A DNA stretch of 5,996 bases from Aequorivita sp. (GCA_020435865.1 JAGQYZ010000308.1:1-5996); one strand, 5' to 3'; counted from the first letter of the stretch, positions 1 through 5,688 are shown. Numbers and translations: made by a program. Notes: generated by a model not told the origin, from the sequence alone.

Positions 1-31
1 ACAATGAAGTAATAAATAGTTTGAATTTCAT
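1..31 (-). CDS. Possible 5' end of a secreted or outer-membrane protein gene (partial)
   Basis: An ATG at 31-29 on the minus strand opens a frame that reads MKFKLFITSL before leaving the window. Two lysines followed by a hydrophobic run is how a signal peptide usually begins. It lies on the same strand as the HYC_CC_PP gene and 107 nt downstream of its stop. From memory, TonB-dependent receptor genes are often found next to HYC_CC_PP genes, so this could be such a receptor. Only ten codons are visible, so the product cannot be identified. A competing reading is an open plus-strand frame from 3 to 128 (41 codons, stop TAA at 126-128), which could be the tail of a convergent gene. I prefer the minus-strand reading because of the signal-like start and shared strand. 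Confidence 0.4.
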   Translation of the reverse strand, partial: MKFKLFITSL

Positions 32-138
32 TTTAAACTTGATTAAAACTTTAATAATTAGCTATCCAGAAAAATACAGGTATAGCAGATTCACACATCA
101 AAATAAATTTGAAGTGTTCAATCATTAAAATTTTAAAA

Positions 139-552
139 TCAAATCAGGAAAGTCTGATAAAGCACAGGAATGTCTTTATCTATGGGAGGTGGATTATAAT
201 GAGCAAAGAAATCATTTTTTTCGGAAGCTATTTCAACTTCCTGAAAAACAAAAACCGAAACAAATGAAGTTACAAAAACCTTGTTGAAATCTATTTCAAA
301 GGAAGCTTTTGCAAAGTTGTTATCGGTTTTAACCTGTTCTACAATGTTTTCACAACAATGATGAACTGCACTAACAATAGTTGTATCACCACAAGGAGGT
401 TCTTCCATTTCCATACCACAGGAAAGATGCTGTTCGCCCAAAGTTATTCCAGAAAGCATTTCTAAACCGTTACAAAAATGCTGTGAATACGCAATACCAG
501 AACTGCTTGCGAGCATTAGTAGGGTTAAAAATATGGAAATCGCCTTTTTCAT
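139..552 (-). CDS. HYC_CC_PP family protein, small secreted Cys/His/Met-rich protein
   Basis: The protein has 137 residues. Residues 1-23 form a signal peptide (MKK, then a hydrophobic stretch to about AYS). The family-naming motifs follow in order: HFC at 25-27 (the HYC position), HHCC at 64-67, and NPPP at 120-123 just before the conserved C-terminal end PVLYQTFLI. More soft-metal ligands lie between them: C45, M47, M49 and C54. A second hydrophobic segment spans about 91-104, so the mature protein may be anchored in or pass a membrane. The biochemical function is not established. The ligand spacing suggests binding of a thiophilic metal such as copper in the periplasm, which is inference. 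The next gene upstream, 55 nt away on the same strand, encodes a DUF3347 lipoprotein, also linked to metal handling. ATG at 552 is the natural start because the signal peptide begins there. Family assignment is confident; function is not. Confidence 0.82.
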   Translation of the reverse strand: MKKAISIFLTLLMLASSSGIAYSQHFCNGLEMLSGITLGEQHLSCGMEMEEPPCGDTTIVSAVHHCCENIVEQVKTDNNFAKASFEIDFNKVFVTSFVSVFVFQEVEIASEKNDFFAHYNPPPIDKDIPVLYQTFLI

Positions 553-559
553 TTAAATA

Positions 560-567
560 CAAAAGTA
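560..567 (-). promoter_or_regulatory. Candidate promoter -7 element for the HYC_CC_PP gene
   Basis: The minus strand reads TACTTTTG, an exact match to the Bacteroidota -7 consensus TAnnTTTG. Only 7 nt separate it from the ATG at 552, so transcription would begin at or within a few bases of the start codon and the message would be nearly leaderless. No clear -33 TTTG is seen at the expected distance; the closest is a TTTC-like stretch. Confidence 0.5.
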
Positions 568-607
568 CAATAAAAGCCTCCCGAAAAATTGGAATGTTTT
601 GTTAAAA

Positions 608-1150
608 TTATTTTACTTCAGAATCTACTCTTCCGCATTTCAGCATTTTATCGCCAAAATAGGGGTTTAAAATATCTTTGCTGGTACTGATCCAATAAGC
701 GCCTTTATTGTTGAAAGCCATTGGGCAGTATTGCTTATAAAGTGTTCCAGATTTTAAAGCTCCTTTCAATATACTTTCCACTCCGAGGCTCAATGTCTCA
801 AAGTTTTGACGTTGTACTTTAACATCTTCGGAAGTAGCCATTGCAGAAACTGCTGTTTGGGTAGCTTCATCAGCGTTCATTTCTTTTAAAAGTGTTTCAA
901 GTTTTGCAGATTCAACTGCAGTTTTGGATGCATCAGTGTTAACCAAAGCGGTCTCAACTTGTACATATTGTTCAAAAATAGCTTGAACTTTTGGGTCATT
1001 GAATTCGGCCTCTGTTTGGGCAATTTCGTATGTTTTTGGCTCTGCGTTGTTGACTGTTACAACTTCAGGCTCTGTTTGTTTTGAAGTGTCTTTGCATGAA
1101 GAAATTGAAAATGCTATACATGCATAGAAAATAAGTGATAATTTTTTCAT
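608..1150 (-). CDS. DUF3347 domain-containing lipoprotein, probably metal-related
   Basis: The protein has 180 residues. It starts MKK, followed by a hydrophobic stretch and the lipobox ISSC with lipidated Cys19, so it is a predicted lipoprotein of the cell envelope. A polar linker rich in Thr and Glu runs to about residue 48. The DUF3347 domain covers about 50-173: a helical region (about 52-135), then the diagnostic pair YCPMA at 141-145 and NPYFGDKMLKCG at 162-173. The Cys and Met residues of these motifs (C142, M144, M169, C172) could bind metal. DUF3347 domains occur in Bacteroidota envelope proteins associated with heavy-metal efflux of the CusB type, so a copper or related metal role is likely but inferred. 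It lies 55 nt upstream of the HYC_CC_PP gene on the same strand, so read-through is possible although each gene has its own promoter-like element. ATG at 1150 is supported by the signal sequence and a promoter about 20 nt upstream. Confidence 0.85.
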   Translation of the reverse strand: MKKLSLIFYACIAFSISSCKDTSKQTEPEVVTVNNAEPKTYEIAQTEAEFNDPKVQAIFEQYVQVETALVNTDASKTAVESAKLETLLKEMNADEATQTAVSAMATSEDVKVQRQNFETLSLGVESILKGALKSGTLYKQYCPMAFNNKGAYWISTSKDILNPYFGDKMLKCGRVDSEVK

Positions 1151-1171
1151 TCTGAAATAAATTTAAAGAAG

Positions 1172-1179
1172 CAAAGGTA
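1172..1179 (-). promoter_or_regulatory. Candidate promoter -7 element for the DUF3347 gene
   Basis: The minus strand reads TACCTTTG, an exact TAnnTTTG match, 21 nt before the ATG at 1150. It lies in the 37-nt gap after the stop of the exosortase F-associated gene, so the metal-related genes are probably transcribed separately from the xrtF operon. No convincing -33 TTTG is seen. Confidence 0.5.
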
Positions 1180-1187
1180 TTAAAATT

Positions 1188-1622
1188 TCATCGTGATTTG
1201 TATTTCTGAAAATAAAAAGCTGGTAGCAAAAGAAGTAAAAATAATGGCTGAATAAGAAACCTGCGCACATAGAACAAAACCATATGACCACCCGTTTCTT
1301 CTGAAGTAAAGACAATGAAACTAAAAGCCGCAAAAAGAATAACAAACAAGAAACCATAAAGAATTGCTGAAAACTTAATAATTTCCTTATCCTTAAAAAC
1401 AAGCCAGATTATTGCAAGTGAAAGGATTGTGTTCATAAAAAAACGAAAAACTACACCTGTTAAAAGTGAAAACATATCCATTGTTGGAAGTGGTGAAGTT
1501 TTATAATCCATTTTGAAAAACTCTAAAAGTGGATCATAAAAAAGTGTGTCTTCAAAAGTACGAATCAGTACCAAAAGGATGGCAAAAAAAACAATACCAA
1601 GTATCTTTAATTGCTTTTTCAT
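1188..1622 (-). CDS. Exosortase F system-associated membrane protein
   Basis: The protein has 144 residues and is multi-pass. Hydrophobic segments lie at about 6-20, 51-77, 85-106 and 115-138. It matches what I know of the small family found beside XrtF in flavobacteria (TIGR04127-like). Likely conserved elements are RTFED at 21-25, then FYDPLLEFF at 28-36, Arg60, and a GGH...YVRRFLIQP stretch at 111-126. Arg and Asp/Glu residues at membrane borders suggest a partner, chaperone or second catalytic component of the exosortase, but no activity is known. Its ATG overlaps the xrtF stop codon in the sequence ATGA (1619-1622), so the two are almost certainly one operon with coupled translation. The family call rests on this neighbour, the length and the motifs. 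Confidence 0.82.
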   Translation of the reverse strand: MKKQLKILGIVFFAILLVLIRTFEDTLFYDPLLEFFKMDYKTSPLPTMDMFSLLTGVVFRFFMNTILSLAIIWLVFKDKEIIKFSAILYGFLFVILFAAFSFIVFTSEETGGHMVLFYVRRFLIQPLFLLLLLPAFYFQKYKSR

Positions 1623-2164
1623 TTATACGTATTTGGTTTTAAAAGCCATATCCAAATAACCCATAAAATAAAAACCATACTATAAATTATGCCTGGAAAA
1701 ACTACGGAATGCAAAATGTCTTCATACCTTGGATATTTATAAAGTGCGGCTGTAAGAATGGCAATTCGAATGATATTTACAATATAAATCAACACACCTC
1801 CTGCAAAGAGAAATAGCAAGGTTTTTTTAAATTTTTCCGCGAAAGCAATAATAAAAGAAATAAACAATATAATAACGCTGACTGAATTGCATCCCTCAAC
1901 CACATTAACGGTGTATATATTATTGATGGTCAACAGCACTCCCTGGCCTAAAGAATCTTTTCTTAAAACGGAATTGTAGCCAAACCCATCAAGTACAGCA
2001 GCGCTTTGCTTTGCAACAAGATTCGTAATAAAATCTGGAAAATATGTACTGTTTTCTGAGGCATTTAAATAAACAGAATACAGAATTCCAAGAACCATAT
2101 AGGTTCCTAAAAACAGGATTACAAACCGAATAACAGATTTATATTTTTTAATGAGTCTTCGCAA
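1619..2164 (-). CDS. xrtF: Exosortase family protein XrtF
   Basis: The protein has 181 residues and is an integral membrane protein of the exosortase/archaeosortase family, intramembrane Cys proteases or transpeptidases that act on C-terminal sorting signals of exported proteins. The three family catalytic residues are visible in order: Cys92 in VVEGCNS, Arg133 in NIIRIAIL, and His152 in DILHSVVFPG. Membrane segments lie at about 12-32, 93-108, 115-140 and 153-175, with an external loop at about 33-85. XrtF is the flavobacterial branch, recognised here by its small size and the partner gene overlapping its stop. The start is a TTG at 2164-2162: an in-frame TAG lies four codons upstream, no ATG occurs before codon 23, and a promoter element sits 21 nt upstream. 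The product would then begin MRRLIKKYK, a sensible cytoplasmic basic end. No protein in this window carries an obvious C-terminal sorting signal, so the substrate is elsewhere. Confidence 0.9.
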   Translation of the reverse strand: MRRLIKKYKSVIRFVILFLGTYMVLGILYSVYLNASENSTYFPDFITNLVAKQSAAVLDGFGYNSVLRKDSLGQGVLLTINNIYTVNVVEGCNSVSVIILFISFIIAFAEKFKKTLLFLFAGGVLIYIVNIIRIAILTAALYKYPRYEDILHSVVFPGIIYSMVFILWVIWIWLLKPNTYK

Positions 2165-2185
2165 TGGCTCGAGCTACTTTTTTAA

Positions 2186-2193
2186 CAAAAATA
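2186..2193 (-). promoter_or_regulatory. Candidate promoter -7 element for the xrtF operon
   Basis: The minus strand reads TATTTTTG, an exact TAnnTTTG match, 21 nt before the TTG start at 2164. That predicts a leader of about 10-17 nt and supports the TTG start. No -33 TTTG is evident at the usual distance. Confidence 0.45.
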
Positions 2194-2204
2194 CAGTATT
2201 TGTT

Positions 2205-2237
2205 TTTGGTGTATCTTATGGTTTTAAAATACTTTTA
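2205..2237 (+). promoter_or_regulatory. Candidate promoter for the GAF/fRMsr gene
   Basis: TTTG at 2205-2208 could be the -33 element and TACTTTTA at 2230-2237 the -7 element (one mismatch from TAnnTTTG), separated by 21 nt, within the tolerated range. A leader of about 20 nt would follow before the ATG at 2262. It is divergent from the xrtF promoter within a 97-nt gap. Confidence 0.4.
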
Positions 2238-2261
2238 CTGAAGTAATCAAGAACTAAAAAT

Positions 2262-2717
2262 ATGTCCTTTTCACATTTAAAACCAAAAGTAGCCACCATT
2301 TTGGCTAACAACAGCGAGAACACTGACCAAAGATTGAAAGAGGTTTGTGAGCTTTTGCAGTCTTCCATTGGCTACTATGACTGGGTGGGATTTTATTTTG
2401 CAAATGAAGCAGAAAGAACACTTCATCTAAAAGCTTTTGCAGGAGAGCCCACCGACCATACGGTCATTCCTTTTGGAAAAGGAATTTGCGGACAAGTAGC
2501 CGTGAGCAACAAAAACTTTGTGGTGCCAGACGTGAAAGCTCAGAACAACTATATTGCATGCAGTATTACAGTAAAAGCCGAAATAGTGATTCCGCTTTTT
2601 AAAAACGGGAAAAATATTGGGCAAATAGATATCGACTCACACATGGAAGACCCATTTTCTGAAGAAGACGAACGTTTTTTGGAATGGGTGAATGAAGAGG
2701 TTTCCCAAATTCTATAA
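2262..2717 (+). CDS. GAF-domain protein of the free methionine-(R)-sulfoxide reductase (fRMsr/MsrC) family
   Basis: The protein has 151 residues, a single GAF domain covering nearly its whole length, close to the family size (about 150-180). It is predicted to be cytoplasmic. fRMsr enzymes reduce free methionine-(R)-sulfoxide using thioredoxin. Family landmarks are clear: YYDWVGFYF at 38-46, PFGKGICG at 70-77, VVPDV at 87-91, YIAC at 97-100, EIVIP at 107-111 and QIDIDS at 121-126. Using E. coli numbering, Cys118 is Cys100 here (catalytic), Cys94 is Cys76, Glu125 is Glu107, and Asp141/Asp143 are Asp123/Asp125. The usual resolving Cys84 would fall at about residue 66, where the sequence is DHT, so it is absent. 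Activity may then rely on a Cys76-Cys100 disulfide, or the protein may only bind a ligand. It is divergent from xrtF and convergent with the permease gene (3-nt gap). ATG at 2262 gives the standard N-terminus; the upstream stretch is A-rich without a Shine-Dalgarno. Confidence 0.88.
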   Translation: MSFSHLKPKVATILANNSENTDQRLKEVCELLQSSIGYYDWVGFYFANEAERTLHLKAFAGEPTDHTVIPFGKGICGQVAVSNKNFVVPDVKAQNNYIACSITVKAEIVIPLFKNGKNIGQIDIDSHMEDPFSEEDERFLEWVNEEVSQIL

Positions 2718-2720
2718 ACT

Positions 2721-3977
2721 CTACATTCCCGTTCTAATTGCTTCAACAGGATCAAGCTTTGAAGCTGAAAATGCTGGAAGAATTCCTGAGATTAAACCAA
2801 TTATTGCAGAAATTGCTGTACCTACAAACATATTCCAAGTTGAAAGCACAAATTCAAAATCTCCAGTAAATTGAGAGGCAATTATTGAAACAATAAACAC
2901 CAAAAACAAACCAATCAATCCACCAATTACAGCAAGAATTATTGCTTCAAACAAAAATTGGAAAAGGATAAATTTGTTTTTTGCACCCAAGGATTTTTGA
3001 ATACCAATTAAATTGGTTCGTTCTTTTACGCTCACGAACATAATATTGGCAATACCAAAGCCACCTACAAGCAATGAAAATCCACTAATTATAAGTCCAA
3101 TTACATTCATGCTCCCTGTTATATTATCAATGAAATCTGCAAAACCCTGAAGCTGATTGATAAAAAAATTGCTAATATCATCAGGTTTTAAACCACGCTT
3201 TAATCGAAGCTTTTGTGTCAGCAAGGCTTTAAATTCGGCTTCGTCCACCCCTTTCTTTGGCTTTATAACAATCTGCGGAAATGTTTTTTTATTATTGTCG
3301 CCGTAAATACGCCGCACAACATTTACGGGCATCCAAACAGAAGTATCTTTTGAGTTTCCAAACAAGCCTGCACCTTCTTTTTCCAAAACACCAATCACAT
3401 TAAATTTTCTTCCGTATATCCGCACTTCTTTACCAATGGCATTTGCAGCATCACCAAACAATTTATTTGCAATTTCATATCCCAAAACGGTGACCATGGA
3501 ACCACTATTAGATTCTGAACCATTAAAAAACCTGCCTTCTGAAAGCTTTAAAGCCTCAATATTATAATAACTGTCAGTAACGGCACCAATGGGAACATTA
3601 TCAACTTGATTATCTTCATATTTAATACTTTCATTCGGAACTTTGAGCGTAAAGGTAGCGGCTTCAATATTCGGGGTATTTCTATCAATGTATTGATATT
3701 CATCATAAGTAACATCTGGAAACTGTTGCCATTTCCAACGTGGAATATCTGTTGGCCCAAAATTGAAGCGCATAATAATGATTGTACTGTTGTCCAAACC
3801 ACTCATACTGCCTTCAATTTCCTTTTTTAAAGAATCAACCGCTGCCAAAACGGCGATAATGGAAAATATACCAATGGTAACACCCACCAAGGAAAGGAAG
3901 GTCCGCAATTTGTTGTTTCGAAGCGCGTTGAGCGCAAAATTGAAACTTTCCTTTAAAAGACGAAGATAGATTAACAT
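2721..3977 (-). CDS. ABC transporter permease, MacB/FtsX type
   Basis: The protein has 418 residues, the usual length for a stand-alone permease of the type VII (MacB/LolC/FtsX) superfamily. These use ATP hydrolysis by a partner to drive mechanical work across the inner membrane, such as efflux or lipoprotein transfer. Order: cytoplasmic amphipathic start, TM1 at about 27-48 following LRNNKLRTFLSLVGVTIGI (19-37), a large periplasmic MacB_PCD domain at about 50-285, then three TM helices at about 291-315, 338-366 and 383-405. Conserved elements include the coupling-helix region VKERTNLIGIQKSLGA at 317-332 and the end SASKLDPVEAIR at 404-415. No ATPase domain is fused or encoded beside it: the upstream neighbour is divergent purH and the downstream one is convergent. 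The ATPase must be elsewhere. Substrate is unknown. ATG at 3977 fits the family N-terminus. Confidence 0.9.
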   Translation of the reverse strand: MLIYLRLLKESFNFALNALRNNKLRTFLSLVGVTIGIFSIIAVLAAVDSLKKEIEGSMSGLDNSTIIIMRFNFGPTDIPRWKWQQFPDVTYDEYQYIDRNTPNIEAATFTLKVPNESIKYEDNQVDNVPIGAVTDSYYNIEALKLSEGRFFNGSESNSGSMVTVLGYEIANKLFGDAANAIGKEVRIYGRKFNVIGVLEKEGAGLFGNSKDTSVWMPVNVVRRIYGDNNKKTFPQIVIKPKKGVDEAEFKALLTQKLRLKRGLKPDDISNFFINQLQGFADFIDNITGSMNVIGLIISGFSLLVGGFGIANIMFVSVKERTNLIGIQKSLGAKNKFILFQFLFEAIILAVIGGLIGLFLVFIVSIIASQFTGDFEFVLSTWNMFVGTAISAIIGLISGILPAFSASKLDPVEAIRTGM

Positions 3978-3988
3978 TTGCGATTTTA

Positions 3989-4011
3989 GATTAACGACTG
4001 ATGATTAACGA
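3989..4011. repeat. Short direct repeat GATTAACGA x2
   Basis: GATTAACGA occurs at 3989-3997 and again at 4003-4011, 5 nt apart, just upstream of the permease start. It could be a pair of regulator sites for the permease or a remnant of a simple intergenic repeat. Confidence 0.5.
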
Positions 4012-4057
4012 TTTTTGAATTTGTCACCCCTGAATACAGCTGAAGGGTTAAACTTCA

Positions 4058-4093
4058 AAAACGTTGATAAAATTATAAAAAGTAAGACGTTTT
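4058..4093. repeat. Inverted repeat AAAACGT / ACGTTTT with 22-nt spacer
   Basis: The arms at 4058-4064 and 4087-4093 are perfect 7-bp complements flanking an AT-only-like spacer. The repeat lies between the divergent permease and purH genes. It is too AT-rich and widely spaced for a terminator, so a protein-binding role is possible but unproven. Confidence 0.35.
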
Positions 4094-4109
4094 CTCTGTG
4101 GTTATGTTA

Positions 4110-4117
4110 CAAATTTA
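4110..4117 (-). promoter_or_regulatory. Weak candidate -7 element for the permease gene
   Basis: The minus strand reads TAAATTTG, a TAnnTTTG match, but it is 132 nt before the permease ATG and has no -33 partner. If real, the leader is about 125 nt and the promoter sits back-to-back with that of purH, overlapping its -33 position. Confidence 0.25.
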
Positions 4118-4119
4118 GT

Positions 4120-4141
4120 GTGCAATTATGTACTTTTGCAC
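4120..4141 (+). promoter_or_regulatory. purH promoter -7 element inside an inverted repeat
   Basis: TACTTTTG at 4131-4138 matches TAnnTTTG exactly, 17 nt before the purH ATG at 4156. It is enclosed by perfect 6-bp inverted arms, GTGCAA (4120-4125) and TTGCAC (4136-4141), 10 nt apart. This arrangement could let a dimeric repressor block the promoter. The promoter call is good; the operator idea is inference, because TTTGCACC after the -7 box may be common by itself in this phylum. Confidence 0.55.
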
Positions 4142-4155
4142 CTTAATTTTCAATA

Positions 4156-5688
4156 ATGAACAATTCCAAAAAAATTACGTCTGCTTTAATTTCTGTTTTT
4201 AGTAAAGAAGGGCTCGCCCCAATTGTTAAAAAACTGAACGAACAAAATGTAAAAATCTATTCCACAGGAGGTACCCAAAAATTCATCAATGATCTTGGCA
4301 TTGAAGTAATTCCGGTGGAAGATCTAACAGATTATCCCTCTATTTTGGGAGGCCGCGTTAAGACCCTTCATCCAAAAGTTTTTGGCGGCATTTTGAACCG
4401 CCAGGATAATGAAAGTGATGTATCCGAAATGGCACAATACAACATTCCGCAGCTTGATGCTGTAATTGTAGATTTGTACCCTTTTGAAAAAACCGTTGCC
4501 TCGGGGGCTTCGGAAGCAGATATTATTGAAAAAATAGACATAGGTGGAATTTCGTTGATTCGCGCTGCTGCAAAGAATTTTAAAGACACCATTTGTGTTT
4601 CTTCAGTTGATGATTATGCAGAATTTTTGGAATTGATATCTGAAAACAATGGAGAAATTTCTTTAAAAGATCGCAAACGTTACGCAGCAAAATCGTTTAA
4701 TATTTCTTCAAATTACGATACTGCAATTTTTAATTATTTCAACAAAGAAGAAAAATTGCCAGCTTTCAAATTGAGCGAAACCAACGGGCAGGAACTTCGT
4801 TATGGCGAAAACCCACACCAAAAAGGGTTTTTCTTTGGAAATTTTGATGAAATGTTCACCAAACTTCACGGAAAGGAATTGAGCTATAACAACCTTTTGG
4901 ATGTTGACGCCGCTGTGAATTTGATGAATGAATTTAAAGGTGAAGCTCCAACTTTCGCAATTTTGAAACACAACAACGCTTGCGGAATTGCGCAACGAGA
5001 AACCGTGCAACAGGCATATTTGGCGGCTTTGGCAGGTGATCCTGTTTCAGCTTTTGGAGGAATATTAATCAGCAATTTTGAAATTGACGAGGCCACCGCG
5101 AATGAAATTCACGACCTTTTCTGCGAAGTGGTAATAGCTCCTTCTTTTTCAAGAAAAGCACAAGAAATTTTGAAAGGAAAAAAGAATAGAATTTTATTGA
5201 TTCAGAGAGAAATAACACTACCTTCAACAACTGTACGGACTTGTCTGAATGGTGTTTTGGTTCAAGATAAAGACGCTATTACTGACACTAAGGAAATTTT
5301 AACGCAAGCAACGAACAATAAACCCAATTCCGCAGAGTTAGAAGACTTGTTGTTCGCTTCAAAAATTTGCAAGCACACAAAATCAAACACAATAGTTTTG
5401 GCAAAAGGCAAACAACTTTGCGCCAGCGGAACCGGACAAACCAGCCGCGTTGATGCATTAAGGCAAGCAATTGAAAAAGCAAAAGCCTTTAATTTTAACC
5501 TTGAAGGAGCCGTAATGGCAAGTGATGCCTTTTTTCCATTTCCAGATTGTGTGGAAATTGCAGACAACGCAGGAATAACAGCCGTAATCCAACCAGGAGG
5601 CTCTATAAAAGACCAATTAAGCATAGATTATTGCAACAAAAATGAAATGAAAATGGTATTTACCGGAACACGTCATTTTAAGCATTAA
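4156..5688 (+). CDS. purH: Bifunctional AICAR formyltransferase / IMP cyclohydrolase
   Basis: The protein has 510 residues (E. coli PurH 529) and is complete. It carries out the last two steps of de novo purine synthesis in the cytoplasm: formylation of AICAR with 10-formyl-THF, then ring closure to IMP. Residues 1 to about 145 form the MGS-like cyclohydrolase domain with YSTGGT at 35-40, GGRVKTLHPKVFGGIL at 65-80 and DLYPF at 106-110. The remainder is the transformylase domain: RYGENPHQ at 215-222, the catalytic Lys-His pair K271-H272 in LKHNNACG, DPVSAFGGI at 295-303, KHTKSN at 406-411, SGTGQTSRVDALRQAI at 424-439, SDAFFPFPD at 456-464, PGGSIKDQ at 480-487 and the end TGTRHFKH. NNACG in place of the more common NPCG, and SGTGQTSR in place of GAGQMSR, look like lineage variants, not damage. 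mreB follows 64 nt downstream with its own promoter-like box. Confidence 0.98.
   Translation: MNNSKKITSALISVFSKEGLAPIVKKLNEQNVKIYSTGGTQKFINDLGIEVIPVEDLTDYPSILGGRVKTLHPKVFGGILNRQDNESDVSEMAQYNIPQLDAVIVDLYPFEKTVASGASEADIIEKIDIGGISLIRAAAKNFKDTICVSSVDDYAEFLELISENNGEISLKDRKRYAAKSFNISSNYDTAIFNYFNKEEKLPAFKLSETNGQELRYGENPHQKGFFFGNFDEMFTKLHGKELSYNNLLDVDAAVNLMNEFKGEAPTFAILKHNNACGIAQRETVQQAYLAALAGDPVSAFGGILISNFEIDEATANEIHDLFCEVVIAPSFSRKAQEILKGKKNRILLIQREITLPSTTVRTCLNGVLVQDKDAITDTKEILTQATNNKPNSAELEDLLFASKICKHTKSNTIVLAKGKQLCASGTGQTSRVDALRQAIEKAKAFNFNLEGAVMASDAFFPFPDCVEIADNAGITAVIQPGGSIKDQLSIDYCNKNEMKMVFTGTRHFKH

Noticed and set aside
125..136. Perfect palindrome TTAAAATTTTAA after the HYC_CC_PP stop
   Set aside because: It contains only A and T, so as a hairpin it would be unstable; it is expected by chance in such AT-rich DNA and is not supported as a terminator.
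381..605. 74-codon plus-strand open frame across the HYC_CC_PP gene
   Set aside because: It is antisense to a gene with clear family motifs and has no recognisable domain; its end also runs over the promoter region.
1163..1402. 79-codon hydrophobic minus-strand open frame
   Set aside because: It is a second frame of the exosortase-associated gene; its hydrophobic look comes from the T-rich membrane-protein DNA.
4027..4048. Possible hairpin CCCT...AGGG with an internal CAGCTG
   Set aside because: The stem is only four pairs with a long loop and no following T-run on the relevant side, so neither a terminator nor a riboswitch is supported.
4884..5624. Minus-strand open frames of 70-120 codons inside purH
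   Set aside because: They are antisense shadows of a complete, strongly conserved purH and show no independent start signals.
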